Shown here in pieces: positions 1 through 6,748 of a stretch of 6,748 nt of DNA; within the stretch, counting starts at the first letter, position 1, and every line of letters begins with the position of its first letter. The translations under genes were made by a program, and so were the position numbers. This DNA is from Thermoleophilia bacterium (GTDB taxonomy: Bacteria > Actinomycetota > Thermoleophilia > Miltoncostaeales > Miltoncostaeaceae), in assembly GCA_016463385.1 (NCBI GenBank), contig JAEMRL010000134.1:1-6748 (forward strand), read 5' to 3'. The notes beneath the pieces were generated by a model that saw nothing but the letters and a program-made list of their open reading frames with translations, searched no databases and was not told the origin of the DNA.

Positions 1-2
1 GC

Positions 3-65
3 CTGGGACACGGGCATGCCAACGCCCTGGTGGCGGACACCCTGAGAGAGGACCGCACTGCCTGA
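3..65 (+). CDS. 3' end of an unidentified gene (partial)
   Basis: The frame open from base 3 reads LGHGHANALVADTLREDRTA and stops at a TGA at 63-65. The codons are mostly G/C-ending, as in the other genes here, and the peptide has a plausible soluble-protein composition. A short inverted repeat (64-78) begins in the stop codon, much like the one at the end of the oxidase gene further right, which fits a real gene end. The family cannot be recognised from 20 residues. The gene would converge with pilC. Because minus-strand frames are also open across this GC-rich stretch, a chance reading frame cannot be excluded. Confidence 0.35.
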   Translation: MGHGHANALVADTLREDRTA

Positions 66-78
66 GCCGGACGGGCTC
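64..78 (+). terminator. Small inverted repeat at the stop of the left-edge gene
   Basis: GAGCC (64-68) and GGCTC (74-78) are complementary, with a 5-nt loop. The repeat starts inside the TGA stop at 63-65. There is no T-tract. A 5-bp stem is weak evidence alone; its position at a stop codon, echoed by a similar element at 5038-5052, is the only reason to list it. Confidence 0.25.
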
Positions 79-337
79 GGACCGCTCTCGACCACCTCCC
101 CGGGCTGCAGGCCCGCGGCGATCGCGATGCGCGTGGCCTGATCGCGGCGGCCTCGAGCACCCGCTCGACGGCGGCCGGAGTACGCCGAGCCGAGGACCGG
201 CCGGTCGGGGTGCCACGATCGATCCCGGAATCGCCGGCGTGGCCCTCCCGATCCCCGACGCCGGACGGGCCCTCAGATTCCGAGAACCTGAGAGCCCGCC
301 CGGGACCCACCGACGCTGCTGCTGCTGTCTGCCGCTG
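66..337. other. Intergenic region after pilC, no convincing gene
   Basis: This stretch lies between the likely plus-strand gene end at 65 and the pilC stop codon at 338-340. Several frames are open only because stop codons are rare at this base composition. None combines a start codon, a ribosome binding site and a recognisable protein. In particular no prepilin N-terminus (basic leader, then a GFTLIE-type motif) is present on either strand. It holds the strong hairpin at 261-303, a 12-bp palindrome GACCGGCCGGTC (195-206), the small repeat CGGGC/GCCCG (101-105 and 111-115), and four GCT triplets (315-326). It is probably the 3' end of the pilus transcript. Confidence 0.6.
261..303 (-). terminator. 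19-bp hairpin terminator downstream of pilC
   Basis: Bases 261-279 and 285-303 form a 19-bp stem around the 5-nt loop 280-284. Read as minus-strand RNA, the pilC sense strand, every position pairs: 16 Watson-Crick pairs and 3 G-U wobbles, the wobbles falling at 265/299, 271/293 and 277/287. Read as plus-strand RNA, those three positions become A-C mismatches. The 5' base of the stem lies 34 nt downstream of the pilC stop codon. No U-tract follows the stem, so this would be a hairpin-only terminator or a 3'-end stabilising structure, both known in high-GC Gram-positives. That it is a structured RNA element is well supported; the termination function is inferred. Confidence 0.75.
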
Positions 338-1554
338 TTACTGCACCAGCTCGAAGATCTTGAACATCGGCAGGTACATCGAGATGACCACCACGCCGAC
401 GATGCAGCCGACGCCGATCATCATCATCGGCTCGATGATCGAGGTGAGCGACTTCAGCATCGTCGCGACCTCGTCGTCGTAGAAGTCGGCCAGCTTGTGG
501 AGCATGGTGTCCACGGCGCCGGTCTCCTCACCCACCGAGAGCATCTGCGTGACCATCACCGGGAAGACGCCGGTCCGCGCGAGCGGGGTCGCCAGGGGCT
601 GGCCCTCGCGGACGCGCTCGGCCACCTCGCCCATCGGGTCGGAGATCACGCGGTTGCCCGCGGTCTTGGCCGTGATGTCGATCGCCTGCAGGATCGGCAC
701 GCCGGACGCCGTCAGGGTGCCGAGCGTCCGGGCGAAGCGGGCCACCGCGATCTTGCGCACGATGTCGCCCACCCGCATGGGGAAGCGCAGCTTGATGGAG
801 TCCCACATGTACTGACCGCGGTTGGTCGACTTCCACTTGCGGAAGATGGCGACGAGCACGATCGGCACCAGGATCATCAGGTACCAGTACGACCTCATGG
901 CATCCGAGAGCGTGATCATGAACTGGGTCAGCGCCGGCAGGTCGCCGCCGAGGTCTTTGAAGATGTTGGCGAACACCGGGATGATGAAGAGGATCATCCC
1001 GATCAGGACCAGGACGGCGAAGACGCCGATCAGGACCGGGTAGACCATCGCCGAGCGCACCGTGCGCTTGAGGTTGTCGTCCTTCTCCAGCTGGACGGCG
1101 ACGCGCTCGAGGACCTCCTCGAGGTTTCCGCCCGTCTCGCCGGCGCGGACCATCGCGACGAAGAGGTCGTTGAAGATCTTGGGGTGCTTGGCGAGTGCCT
1201 GCGACAGCGCGAGGCCGGCCTCGACGTCGTGGCGCACCGCGATGATCGCGTGCTTGAGCTTGGGCGCCTCGGTCTGCTCCTCGAGCACGTAGAGGGCGCG
1301 CAGCAGCGACAGGCCGGAGGCGATCATCGTCGCCAGCTGGCGGGCCATGACGGTGACGTGGCGCGCCTTGAGGCCGCGGTAGCGGTCGAGCAGCTCCTCG
1401 ACCGTCGGGGCCTTCGACTTGGCGTCGACGTCGGTGACCGTGAGGCCGCGCAGCCGCAGCTGGGCGGCGACGGCGGCCTTCGAGTCGCCGTTGATCTCGC
1501 CGGTCATGGGGGTGCCCGAGCGGTCGAGCGCCTTGTAGGTGAAGGTGGTGGCGC

Positions 1555-1558
<4 letters not shown>
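338..1558 (-). CDS. pilC: Type IV pilus inner-membrane platform protein PilC
   Basis: This 406-residue protein is full length for PilC/GspF (usually about 400). It is the polytopic platform on which the PilB and PilT ATPases act to add or remove pilin subunits at the cytoplasmic membrane. The N-terminus has the family start FTYKALDRSG (residues 6-15). Two T2SSF repeats follow, roughly 68-191 and 270-395, each with its signature: MVRAGETGGNLEEVLERVA (136-154) and SVGEETGAVDTMLHKLADFYDDEV (341-364). Hydrophobic segments lie near 171-200, 224-239 and 374-397, the last ending in the typical MYLPMFKIFELVQ tail. The ATG (1556-1558) overlaps the pilT stop in an ATGA arrangement. GAAGG (1563-1567 on the minus strand), 4 nt upstream, is the likely ribosome binding site, so translational coupling to pilT is expected. 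No frameshift is seen. Confidence 0.95.
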
Positions 1559-2622
<1,064 letters not shown>

Positions 2623-2627
2623 GGACA

Positions 2628-2632
2628 CCTTT
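2628..2632 (-). promoter_or_regulatory. Ribosome binding site that decides the pilT start
   Basis: On the minus strand AAAGG lies 5 nt before the ATG at 2620-2622. It supports this start over the much longer upstream-open frame. Confidence 0.7.
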
Positions 2633-2738
2633 CGCGAGAGGGGGGCGATCGCGCCGCGAGTCGGCTCGACAGGGTGACTATCGACCGGGAACGCGTCCGC
2701 CTGTAGGTCTCGTGCACGTCGCTGATCCCGGCGTTTTT

Positions 2739-2754
2739 CGACCTGGCGACCTGG
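2739..2754. repeat. Tandem 8-bp direct repeat CGACCTGG
   Basis: Two exact, abutting copies (2739-2746 and 2747-2754) lie next to a T5 run. A further partial copy of the core (GGACCT) follows at once. A role as a regulator binding site is possible from the position between divergent genes, but it may be chance. Confidence 0.35.
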
Positions 2755-2817
2755 ACCTCCGGTCAGTGCGCCGGTCGGCGGACCCGTCGGACAATCGCCT
2801 CCGTCAGCAGTGGAAGG

Positions 2818-2831
2818 GCGCCGATCGGCGC
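2818..2831. promoter_or_regulatory. Perfect 14-bp palindrome, candidate operator
   Basis: GCGCCGATCGGCGC is its own reverse complement and ends one base before the ribosome binding site of the oxidase gene. It could be a repressor operator, or an RNA hairpin beside the start region. Palindromes of G/C-rich words are not rare at this base composition, so confidence is low. Confidence 0.35.
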
Positions 2832-2838
2832 GAGGGGG
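2832..2838 (+). promoter_or_regulatory. Ribosome binding site of the oxidase gene
   Basis: GAGGGGG lies 6 nt before the ATG at 2845-2847. It selects this start, which also places a basic N-terminus directly before the hydrophobic export segment. Confidence 0.7.
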
Positions 2839-2844
2839 TGGGGA

Positions 2845-5040
2845 ATGACCGGACCTCGGCGGGGTGGCGGGTCTGCGCGCCGGAACCGCGTGATCGGGCT
2901 CCTGGCGCTCGCGGCGACGCTCGCGGTGGCCGTCACGGCGGCCGTCGGCGTCCCACGCAACGACGTCCGGACCGACGATCCGCGCATCGTCGCGCTGGAG
3001 CCCGGCGGGGCCGCGGCGCACCACAGCACCCGGGCCGACGCCCGGGCCGACGCCCGCCGCCGTGCGGCCTGCCGGGACGCGGGCTTCCGGCGGGCGCACG
3101 CGGCCACCTGCCCTCGCGCGCCGCGCCGGGGGGCGCGGTCGTTCGAGGCGCAGGTGGCCGGCACGGGCGGCTGGAGCGCCCCCCTGCGCGTGGCCTCATG
3201 GCCGATCCACCAGATCGTCCTGCCCACCGGGAAGGTGCTCTGGCTGAGCCCGGCCGACGAGCACGAGGAGGGCGGGCGCGCCTACCTCTGGGACCCTGCG
3301 AGCCAGACCAGCCGGCGCGTCGATCCGCCGGCCGTGCGCTACCACGACGGCGTCACCCGCCCCGCGAACCTGTTCTGCTCCGGGCACGCCGCGCTCGCCG
3401 ACGGCCGAATCCTGGTGGCCGGCGGCAACCTCGCCTACCCGATCGCCCCCTACGGCCCGGGCCAGGACTTCCGGGGCGCTCCGTGGGTGTTCACCTTCGA
3501 CCCCTGGACCGAGACCTGGACGCGCCACCCCGACATGCCCCGGGGGCGCTGGTACCCCACCGTGACCACGCTGCCGGACGGCACCGCCCTGATCCTCAGC
3601 GGCACCGACGAGTCGGGCAGCAACATCCTCAACCCGGACGTCGAGATCTTCACGCCCTCCACCGGGGCGACGAGGGTCCTGACCCGCCGCACCATGTCGT
3701 ACTACCCCCACGCCGTCGTGGTCCCCGACTCCACCGACGCGGGCGCGGCGCCGGGCACGCAGGTGCTGATCGCAGGCCCGGGGGTGTCGGACACGATGAT
3801 CCTGAACACCTCCGACGGCAGCTGGCGCGACGTCCCCGATCTGCCGCGCCCGCGGCTCTGGGGCGCCGCGGTGCTGATGCCCTCCCCCTCCGGCACGCCC
3901 ACGCAGGTGATGCTGATCGGCGGCTCCGACCTCAACGTGACCCCGTCGGCCCAGGCCACGACCGTCACCCTCGACCTGAACGACGTCGCCGCCGGCTGGC
4001 GCCCCGGCCCGCGGATGGCGAGCGGGCGCAGCCACCTGAACGTGGCGATCCTGCCCGACGACTCGCTGCTCGCGGTGGGCGGTGGCGGTGGCATGGGCAA
4101 CGGGAGCCTCTACGTCGATCCCGTGTTCAGCGCCGAGCGGCTGACCGCGACCGGCGCCGACTGGAGCCCCGCCGGATCGCTGGTCGACGAGCGCACCTAT
4201 CACTCGACGGCGATCCTGCTGCCCGACGGCAGGGTGCTCGCGGCCGGAGACGACCGCGCCTCCCACCGGCCCGAGCCGATGCGCCGGGGCGAGATCTACT
4301 CTCCCCCCTACCTCGCCTCCGGGGCGCGGCCCTCGATCGACGCCGCGCCGGCCGCAGTGCGTTACGGGGTGCCGTTCGGCGTCGCCCTCGGCGGGCCGGC
4401 AGCCGACCACGCCGTGCTGATGCGCCCGTCGTCGGTGACGCACTCCACCGACATGGACCAGCGCTCGGTGCGCCTGACCATGTCCGGCGGCGGTGGCGCA
4501 GCCACCCTCACCTCCCCCCCGGATCCGAGCGTCGCTCCGCCCGGCTATTACCTGCTCTTCACCGTCGATGCGACCGGGCGGCCCTCGGCCGGCCGGTGGA
4601 TCCGGCTCGACCCCGCCGCTCCCGACGCCCCGGCGGTGGCCGTCCCGGGCGCCGCGGCGGCGGGCCGACCCGGCGTCGCGCCCCGGGCCCGGCAGGCCCG
4701 GCGGTCGCTGCTGCGGGTGCGGGCCGTGCGCAGGAGCGGCCGCACGCTGAGCCTCACCCTCGCCCTGACCCTCCCCGCGCGCGCCACCGGCCGGATCTCG
4801 CTCGTGCCGCCGCGCCGGGCGCCCGGGGCCCGGCGTTCCCCCGCGCTCGTCAGGCGCGTGGCTGCCGGGCGGGCCCGCGCGGCGTCGGTGGTCGTGTCGA
4901 TACGACCGCCGCGCGGGTGGATCGGCCTGTCGATGCCGGTGATCGTGCGGGTCGGCGGCCGGGCGCCGCTCACCGCGCGGGGCACCGTGATCGTGCAGCG
5001 GCGCGCGCCGGTGCCGGTGGCCCGGGTGGCGATGCGCTGA
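2845..5040 (+). CDS. Exported copper radical oxidase, galactose oxidase/GlxA-like (kelch propeller plus DUF1929-type domain)
   Basis: This 731-residue protein should oxidise a primary alcohol or aldehyde to the next oxidation state and make hydrogen peroxide outside the membrane. A basic N-terminus and hydrophobic segment (about 16-35) act as signal peptide or anchor. Residues about 40-105 form an Arg/Ala-rich linker with a CX12C pair (C76, C89). A kelch-type beta-propeller runs from about 110 to 480, and a galactose oxidase C-terminal domain from about 485 to 590. All five cofactor residues align by motif: C178 (FCSGHAALADGR) and Y237 (RGRWYPTVTTLPDG) for the Tyr-Cys crosslink, Y452 and H453 (ERTYHSTAILLPDGRV), and H533 (VTHSTDMDQR). 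The tail 590-731 is very Arg/Ala-rich and unassigned, perhaps a small beta domain with cell-wall affinity. Substrate is unknown. The gene is divergent from pilT and convergent with pilB. A plain kelch protein is the alternative, but the intact copper site argues against it. Confidence 0.9.
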   Translation: MTGPRRGGGSARRNRVIGLLALAATLAVAVTAAVGVPRNDVRTDDPRIVALEPGGAAAHHSTRADARADARRRAACRDAGFRRAHAATCPRAPRRGARSFEAQVAGTGGWSAPLRVASWPIHQIVLPTGKVLWLSPADEHEEGGRAYLWDPASQTSRRVDPPAVRYHDGVTRPANLFCSGHAALADGRILVAGGNLAYPIAPYGPGQDFRGAPWVFTFDPWTETWTRHPDMPRGRWYPTVTTLPDGTALILSGTDESGSNILNPDVEIFTPSTGATRVLTRRTMSYYPHAVVVPDSTDAGAAPGTQVLIAGPGVSDTMILNTSDGSWRDVPDLPRPRLWGAAVLMPSPSGTPTQVMLIGGSDLNVTPSAQATTVTLDLNDVAAGWRPGPRMASGRSHLNVAILPDDSLLAVGGGGGMGNGSLYVDPVFSAERLTATGADWSPAGSLVDERTYHSTAILLPDGRVLAAGDDRASHRPEPMRRGEIYSPPYLASGARPSIDAAPAAVRYGVPFGVALGGPAADHAVLMRPSSVTHSTDMDQRSVRLTMSGGGGAATLTSPPDPSVAPPGYYLLFTVDATGRPSAGRWIRLDPAAPDAPAVAVPGAAAAGRPGVAPRARQARRSLLRVRAVRRSGRTLSLTLALTLPARATGRISLVPPRRAPGARRSPALVRRVAAGRARAASVVVSIRPPRGWIGLSMPVIVRVGGRAPLTARGTVIVQRRAPVPVARVAMR
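3031..3054 (+). repeat. Two tandem 12-bp repeats within the oxidase linker
   Basis: CGGGCCGACGCC occurs twice in direct succession and encodes RADA twice (residues 63-70). It lies in the low-complexity linker between the export segment and the propeller. Being in-frame, copy number could vary without disrupting the protein. Confidence 0.75.
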
Positions 5041-5052
5041 GCCGGCGGCTCA
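5038..5052. terminator. 15-bp palindrome containing both convergent stop codons
   Basis: TGAGCCGGCGGCTCA has 7-bp arms about one central G. Its first three bases are the TGA of the oxidase gene (plus) and its last three are the TGA of pilB (minus). As RNA it gives a 6-bp stem with a 3-nt loop from either strand. There is no T-tract. It is the only candidate shared transcription end for the two genes, which have just 9 bp between their stop codons. Confidence 0.45.
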
Positions 5053-6748
5053 ACCGACGGCCCGGGCGATCTCCTCGATGCTCGTATGGCCCGAGAGCAC
5101 CTTCAGCAGGCCGTCCTCGCGCAGCGTGCGCATTCCCTCGCGCCGCGCCTGCTTGGCGATCTCCTCGCCGGAGGCGCCGCTGACGGTGAGCCGCTCCATC
5201 GCCTCGCTCATCACCAGCATCTCGTAGACGCCGACGCGCCCGCGGTACCCCGTCTCCTGACAGCGGGGGCAGCCCACCGGGCGGAACACGGGCACCGGAT
5301 CGGGCAGGCCCGGGGGCAGGATCGAGATGTCCACCAGCTCGCGGAGGGTCGACTGGGGCACCAGCGTCTGCTGCTTGCAGTGGCTGCAGAGCCGGCGCGC
5401 GAGGCGCTGGGCCAGGATCCCGGCCACGGCGCTCGCCGACAGGAAGGGCTCGACGCCCATCTCGGTGAGCCGGGTGAGGGCGCCCGCGGAGTCGTTGGTG
5501 TGGATGGTGGCCAGTACCAGGTGGCCGGTCAGGGCCGACTCGACGGCGATCTGCGCGGTCTCGCGGTCGCGGATCTCACCGATCATCACGATGTCGGGGT
5601 CGCACCGCAGGATCGAGCGCAGGCCGGCGGCGAACGTGAGCCCGGCCTTCGGGTTGACCTGCACCTGGTTGATGCCGGGCAGCCGGTACTCGACCGGATC
5701 CTCGACCGTGATGATGTTCTTGTCGGTCGAGTTCAGCTGGTTGAGCGCACCGTAGAGACTCGTGGACTTGCCCGAGCCGGTCGGGCCCGTCACCAGCACG
5801 GCGCCGTAGGGGCGCTGGTAGCAGGCCTCGAACTTGGCCAGCACGTCCTTGGCGAAGCCGAGGTCCGACAACTGCAGCATCACGTTGCTCTTGTCGAGGA
5901 TGCGCATGACGATCTTCTCGCCGTACACCGTCGGGAGCGTCGCGACACGCAGGTCGAGCGGCCGGCCGGCGACGGTGAGGCCGACGCGTCCGTCCTGCGG
6001 CACCCGGCGCTCGGAGATGTCGAGGTCGGCCATGATCTTGATGCGGCTCGCGACACCGACCGCGAGGCGGTACGGGACCGAGGTGACGGTGCGCAGCACC
6101 CCGTCCACCCGGTAGCGCACCACCATCTCCTTGGCCTGGGGCTCGAGGTGGATGTCGGAGGCGCGCTCGTCCACCGCCCGCGCGATCAGCGAGTTGACCA
6201 GGCGCACCACCGGGGCGTCGTCGGCGGTGTCGGAGATGTCGGCCTGGTCGAGCGGAATGTCGTCCCCGCCGCTCTCCTCCACGAGGTCGGCCACCACGGC
6301 GTCGAGGCGCGAGGTCTGCCCCAGGAGGGTCTGGATCTCCTCGGGACTCGCCAGCGCGGGCCGGATCTCGTGGCGCGTCAGGATCCGCAGGTCGTCGATC
6401 GCGAAGACGTTGGAGGGGTCGGCCATCGCCACCAGCAGGCGGCCGTCGGGCTCGAGGCGCACGGGCACGGCCTGGTAGCGGCGCGCGTTCTTCTCGTCGA
6501 TCAGCCGCCCGACGGAGGGGTCGACGCCGTCGGCCAGCGTGAACACGCCGACGCCCATGCGAAGGGCCATCGCCCGGGCGAGCTGGTCGCGGGTGATCCG
6601 CTCCTCGCCCACCAGCATCTCGCCGAGCTTGCGGCCGTCCTCCCTCTGGCGCGCGATCGCGGCCTCGAGGTCGTCGGGCGACAGCGCGCCCATGCGCACC
6701 AGCACCTGCCCGAGCGGCTCGCCGCGGGGGATCCGGATCGCCCCGGAG
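5050..6748 (-). CDS. pilB: Type IV pilus assembly ATPase PilB (5' end beyond the window)
   Basis: PilB is the hexameric cytoplasmic ATPase that powers pilus extension through PilC. The frame stays open to the right edge. The 14 residues before the first in-window GTG (6703-6705) include GEPLGQ, which continues into VLVRMGALSPDDLEAAIARQ and matches the start of the MshEN/GspE N-terminal domain. The true start is therefore outside the window, and 565 residues are visible. Numbered from the first full codon, motifs are: N-terminal domain about 1-150, SDIHLEP (197-203), Walker A GPTGSGKST (321-329), Asp box TVEDPVEY (347-354), Walker B IGEIRD (389-394), His box TGHLVLATIHTND (407-419), and the zinc-binding tetracysteine C454/C457/C493/C496. 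The zinc site and long N-terminus distinguish it from PilT. It points the same way as pilT-pilC but is separated from them by the oxidase gene. Confidence 0.96.
   Translation of the reverse strand, partial: SGAIRIPRGEPLGQVLVRMGALSPDDLEAAIARQREDGRKLGEMLVGEERITRDQLARAMALRMGVGVFTLADGVDPSVGRLIDEKNARRYQAVPVRLEPDGRLLVAMADPSNVFAIDDLRILTRHEIRPALASPEEIQTLLGQTSRLDAVVADLVEESGGDDIPLDQADISDTADDAPVVRLVNSLIARAVDERASDIHLEPQAKEMVVRYRVDGVLRTVTSVPYRLAVGVASRIKIMADLDISERRVPQDGRVGLTVAGRPLDLRVATLPTVYGEKIVMRILDKSNVMLQLSDLGFAKDVLAKFEACYQRPYGAVLVTGPTGSGKSTSLYGALNQLNSTDKNIITVEDPVEYRLPGINQVQVNPKAGLTFAAGLRSILRCDPDIVMIGEIRDRETAQIAVESALTGHLVLATIHTNDSAGALTRLTEMGVEPFLSASAVAGILAQRLARRLCSHCKQQTLVPQSTLRELVDISILPPGLPDPVPVFRPVGCPRCQETGYRGRVGVYEMLVMSEAMERLTVSGASGEEIAKQARREGMRTLREDGLLKVLSGHTSIEEIARAVG

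Larger units (their letters stand above)
2623..2844. promoter_or_regulatory. Divergent intergenic region between pilT and the oxidase gene
   Basis: The 222 bp separate the divergent starts of pilT (minus) and the oxidase gene (plus), so both promoters should lie here. I found no convincing -35/-10 pair on either strand; GATAGT-like and ACAAT-like hexamers occur but lack good partners. Notable elements are a T5 run (2734-2738), a tandem CGACCTGG pair (2739-2754), two CCGGTC copies 12 bp apart (2759-2764 and 2771-2776), and a perfect 14-bp palindrome (2818-2831). Plus-strand frames through this stretch look like chance open frames. Confidence 0.55.

Noticed and set aside
195..206. 12-bp palindrome GACCGGCCGGTC as an operator
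   Set aside because: It lies in the region after the terminator with no nearby gene start; short G/C palindromes are common at this composition.
1..230. Possible minus-strand gene in the left intergenic region (for example a stretch reading ATRIAIAAGLQPGEVVESG)
   Set aside because: The codon pattern is briefly plausible, but there is no start codon with a ribosome binding site and coding-like composition switches frame. It lies beyond the pilC terminator hairpin and overlaps the plus-strand gene end at 3-65.
315..326. Four GCT triplets as a microsatellite
   Set aside because: Four copies of a G/C-rich triplet are expected by chance here and have no evident role.
2640..2700. GATAGT as a pilT -10 element
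   Set aside because: It matches only four of six consensus bases and has no -35-like hexamer at 16-18 bp spacing.
2623..3099. N-terminal extension of PilT by 159 residues
   Set aside because: The extension is Arg/Pro-rich, overlaps the oxidase gene on the other strand, and has no family similarity. The ATG at 2622 has a ribosome binding site and gives the standard PilT N-terminus.
3196..4443. Minus-strand 415-residue frame opposite the oxidase gene
   Set aside because: It is the complement of oxidase codons, rich in Gly/Arg/His/Val, with no recognisable motif.
2712..5183. Plus-strand 823-residue frame overlapping the oxidase gene
   Set aside because: It is an Arg/Pro/Gly-rich out-of-frame shadow. 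The 2845-5040 frame carries the galactose oxidase motifs and the ribosome binding site.

Overview
This window is very GC-rich: third codon positions are almost all G or C, estimated by eye. It carries the motor and platform genes of a type IV pilus. The likely source is a high-GC actinobacterium, perhaps a Thermoleophilia/Solirubrobacterales-type lineage. That placement is inferred from base composition, the pilB/pilT/pilC gene set and the style of the secreted oxidase; no rRNA or other taxonomic marker is present.

Layout from left to right. Positions 3-65 (+) look like the last 20 codons of an unidentified gene that enters from outside the window. Positions 66-337 hold no convincing gene. 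They do contain a strong 19-bp hairpin (261-303) that pairs without interruption only in the minus-strand transcript, so it probably ends the pilus transcript. Then, on the minus strand, come pilC (338-1558) and pilT (1555-2622), which overlap by 4 bp. A 222-bp divergent intergenic region (2623-2844) follows, with a 14-bp palindrome next to the ribosome binding site of the plus-strand gene. Positions 2845-5040 (+) encode a membrane-anchored or secreted copper radical oxidase of the galactose oxidase/GlxA-like family with all five expected copper/cofactor residues. Nine bases later, convergent with it, lies pilB (minus, 5050 to beyond 6748), whose N-terminus is cut by the window edge.

Functionally, PilB powers pilus assembly, PilT powers retraction, and PilC is the inner-membrane platform both motors act on. 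In many bacteria pilB, pilT and pilC are adjacent and co-directional. Here the order and direction are kept, but an oppositely oriented oxidase gene sits between pilB and pilT. It separates the assembly ATPase from pilT-pilC and implies that pilT-pilC has its own promoter. The oxidase may modify surface polymers as GlxA does in Streptomyces; any link to the pilus is inference from position only.

The most notable observations are the oxidase inside the pilus motor cluster, the strand-polarised terminator hairpin after pilC, and a 15-bp palindrome that contains both stop codons of the convergent oxidase/pilB pair. I saw no CRISPR array, tRNA, rRNA, insertion sequence or integrase.
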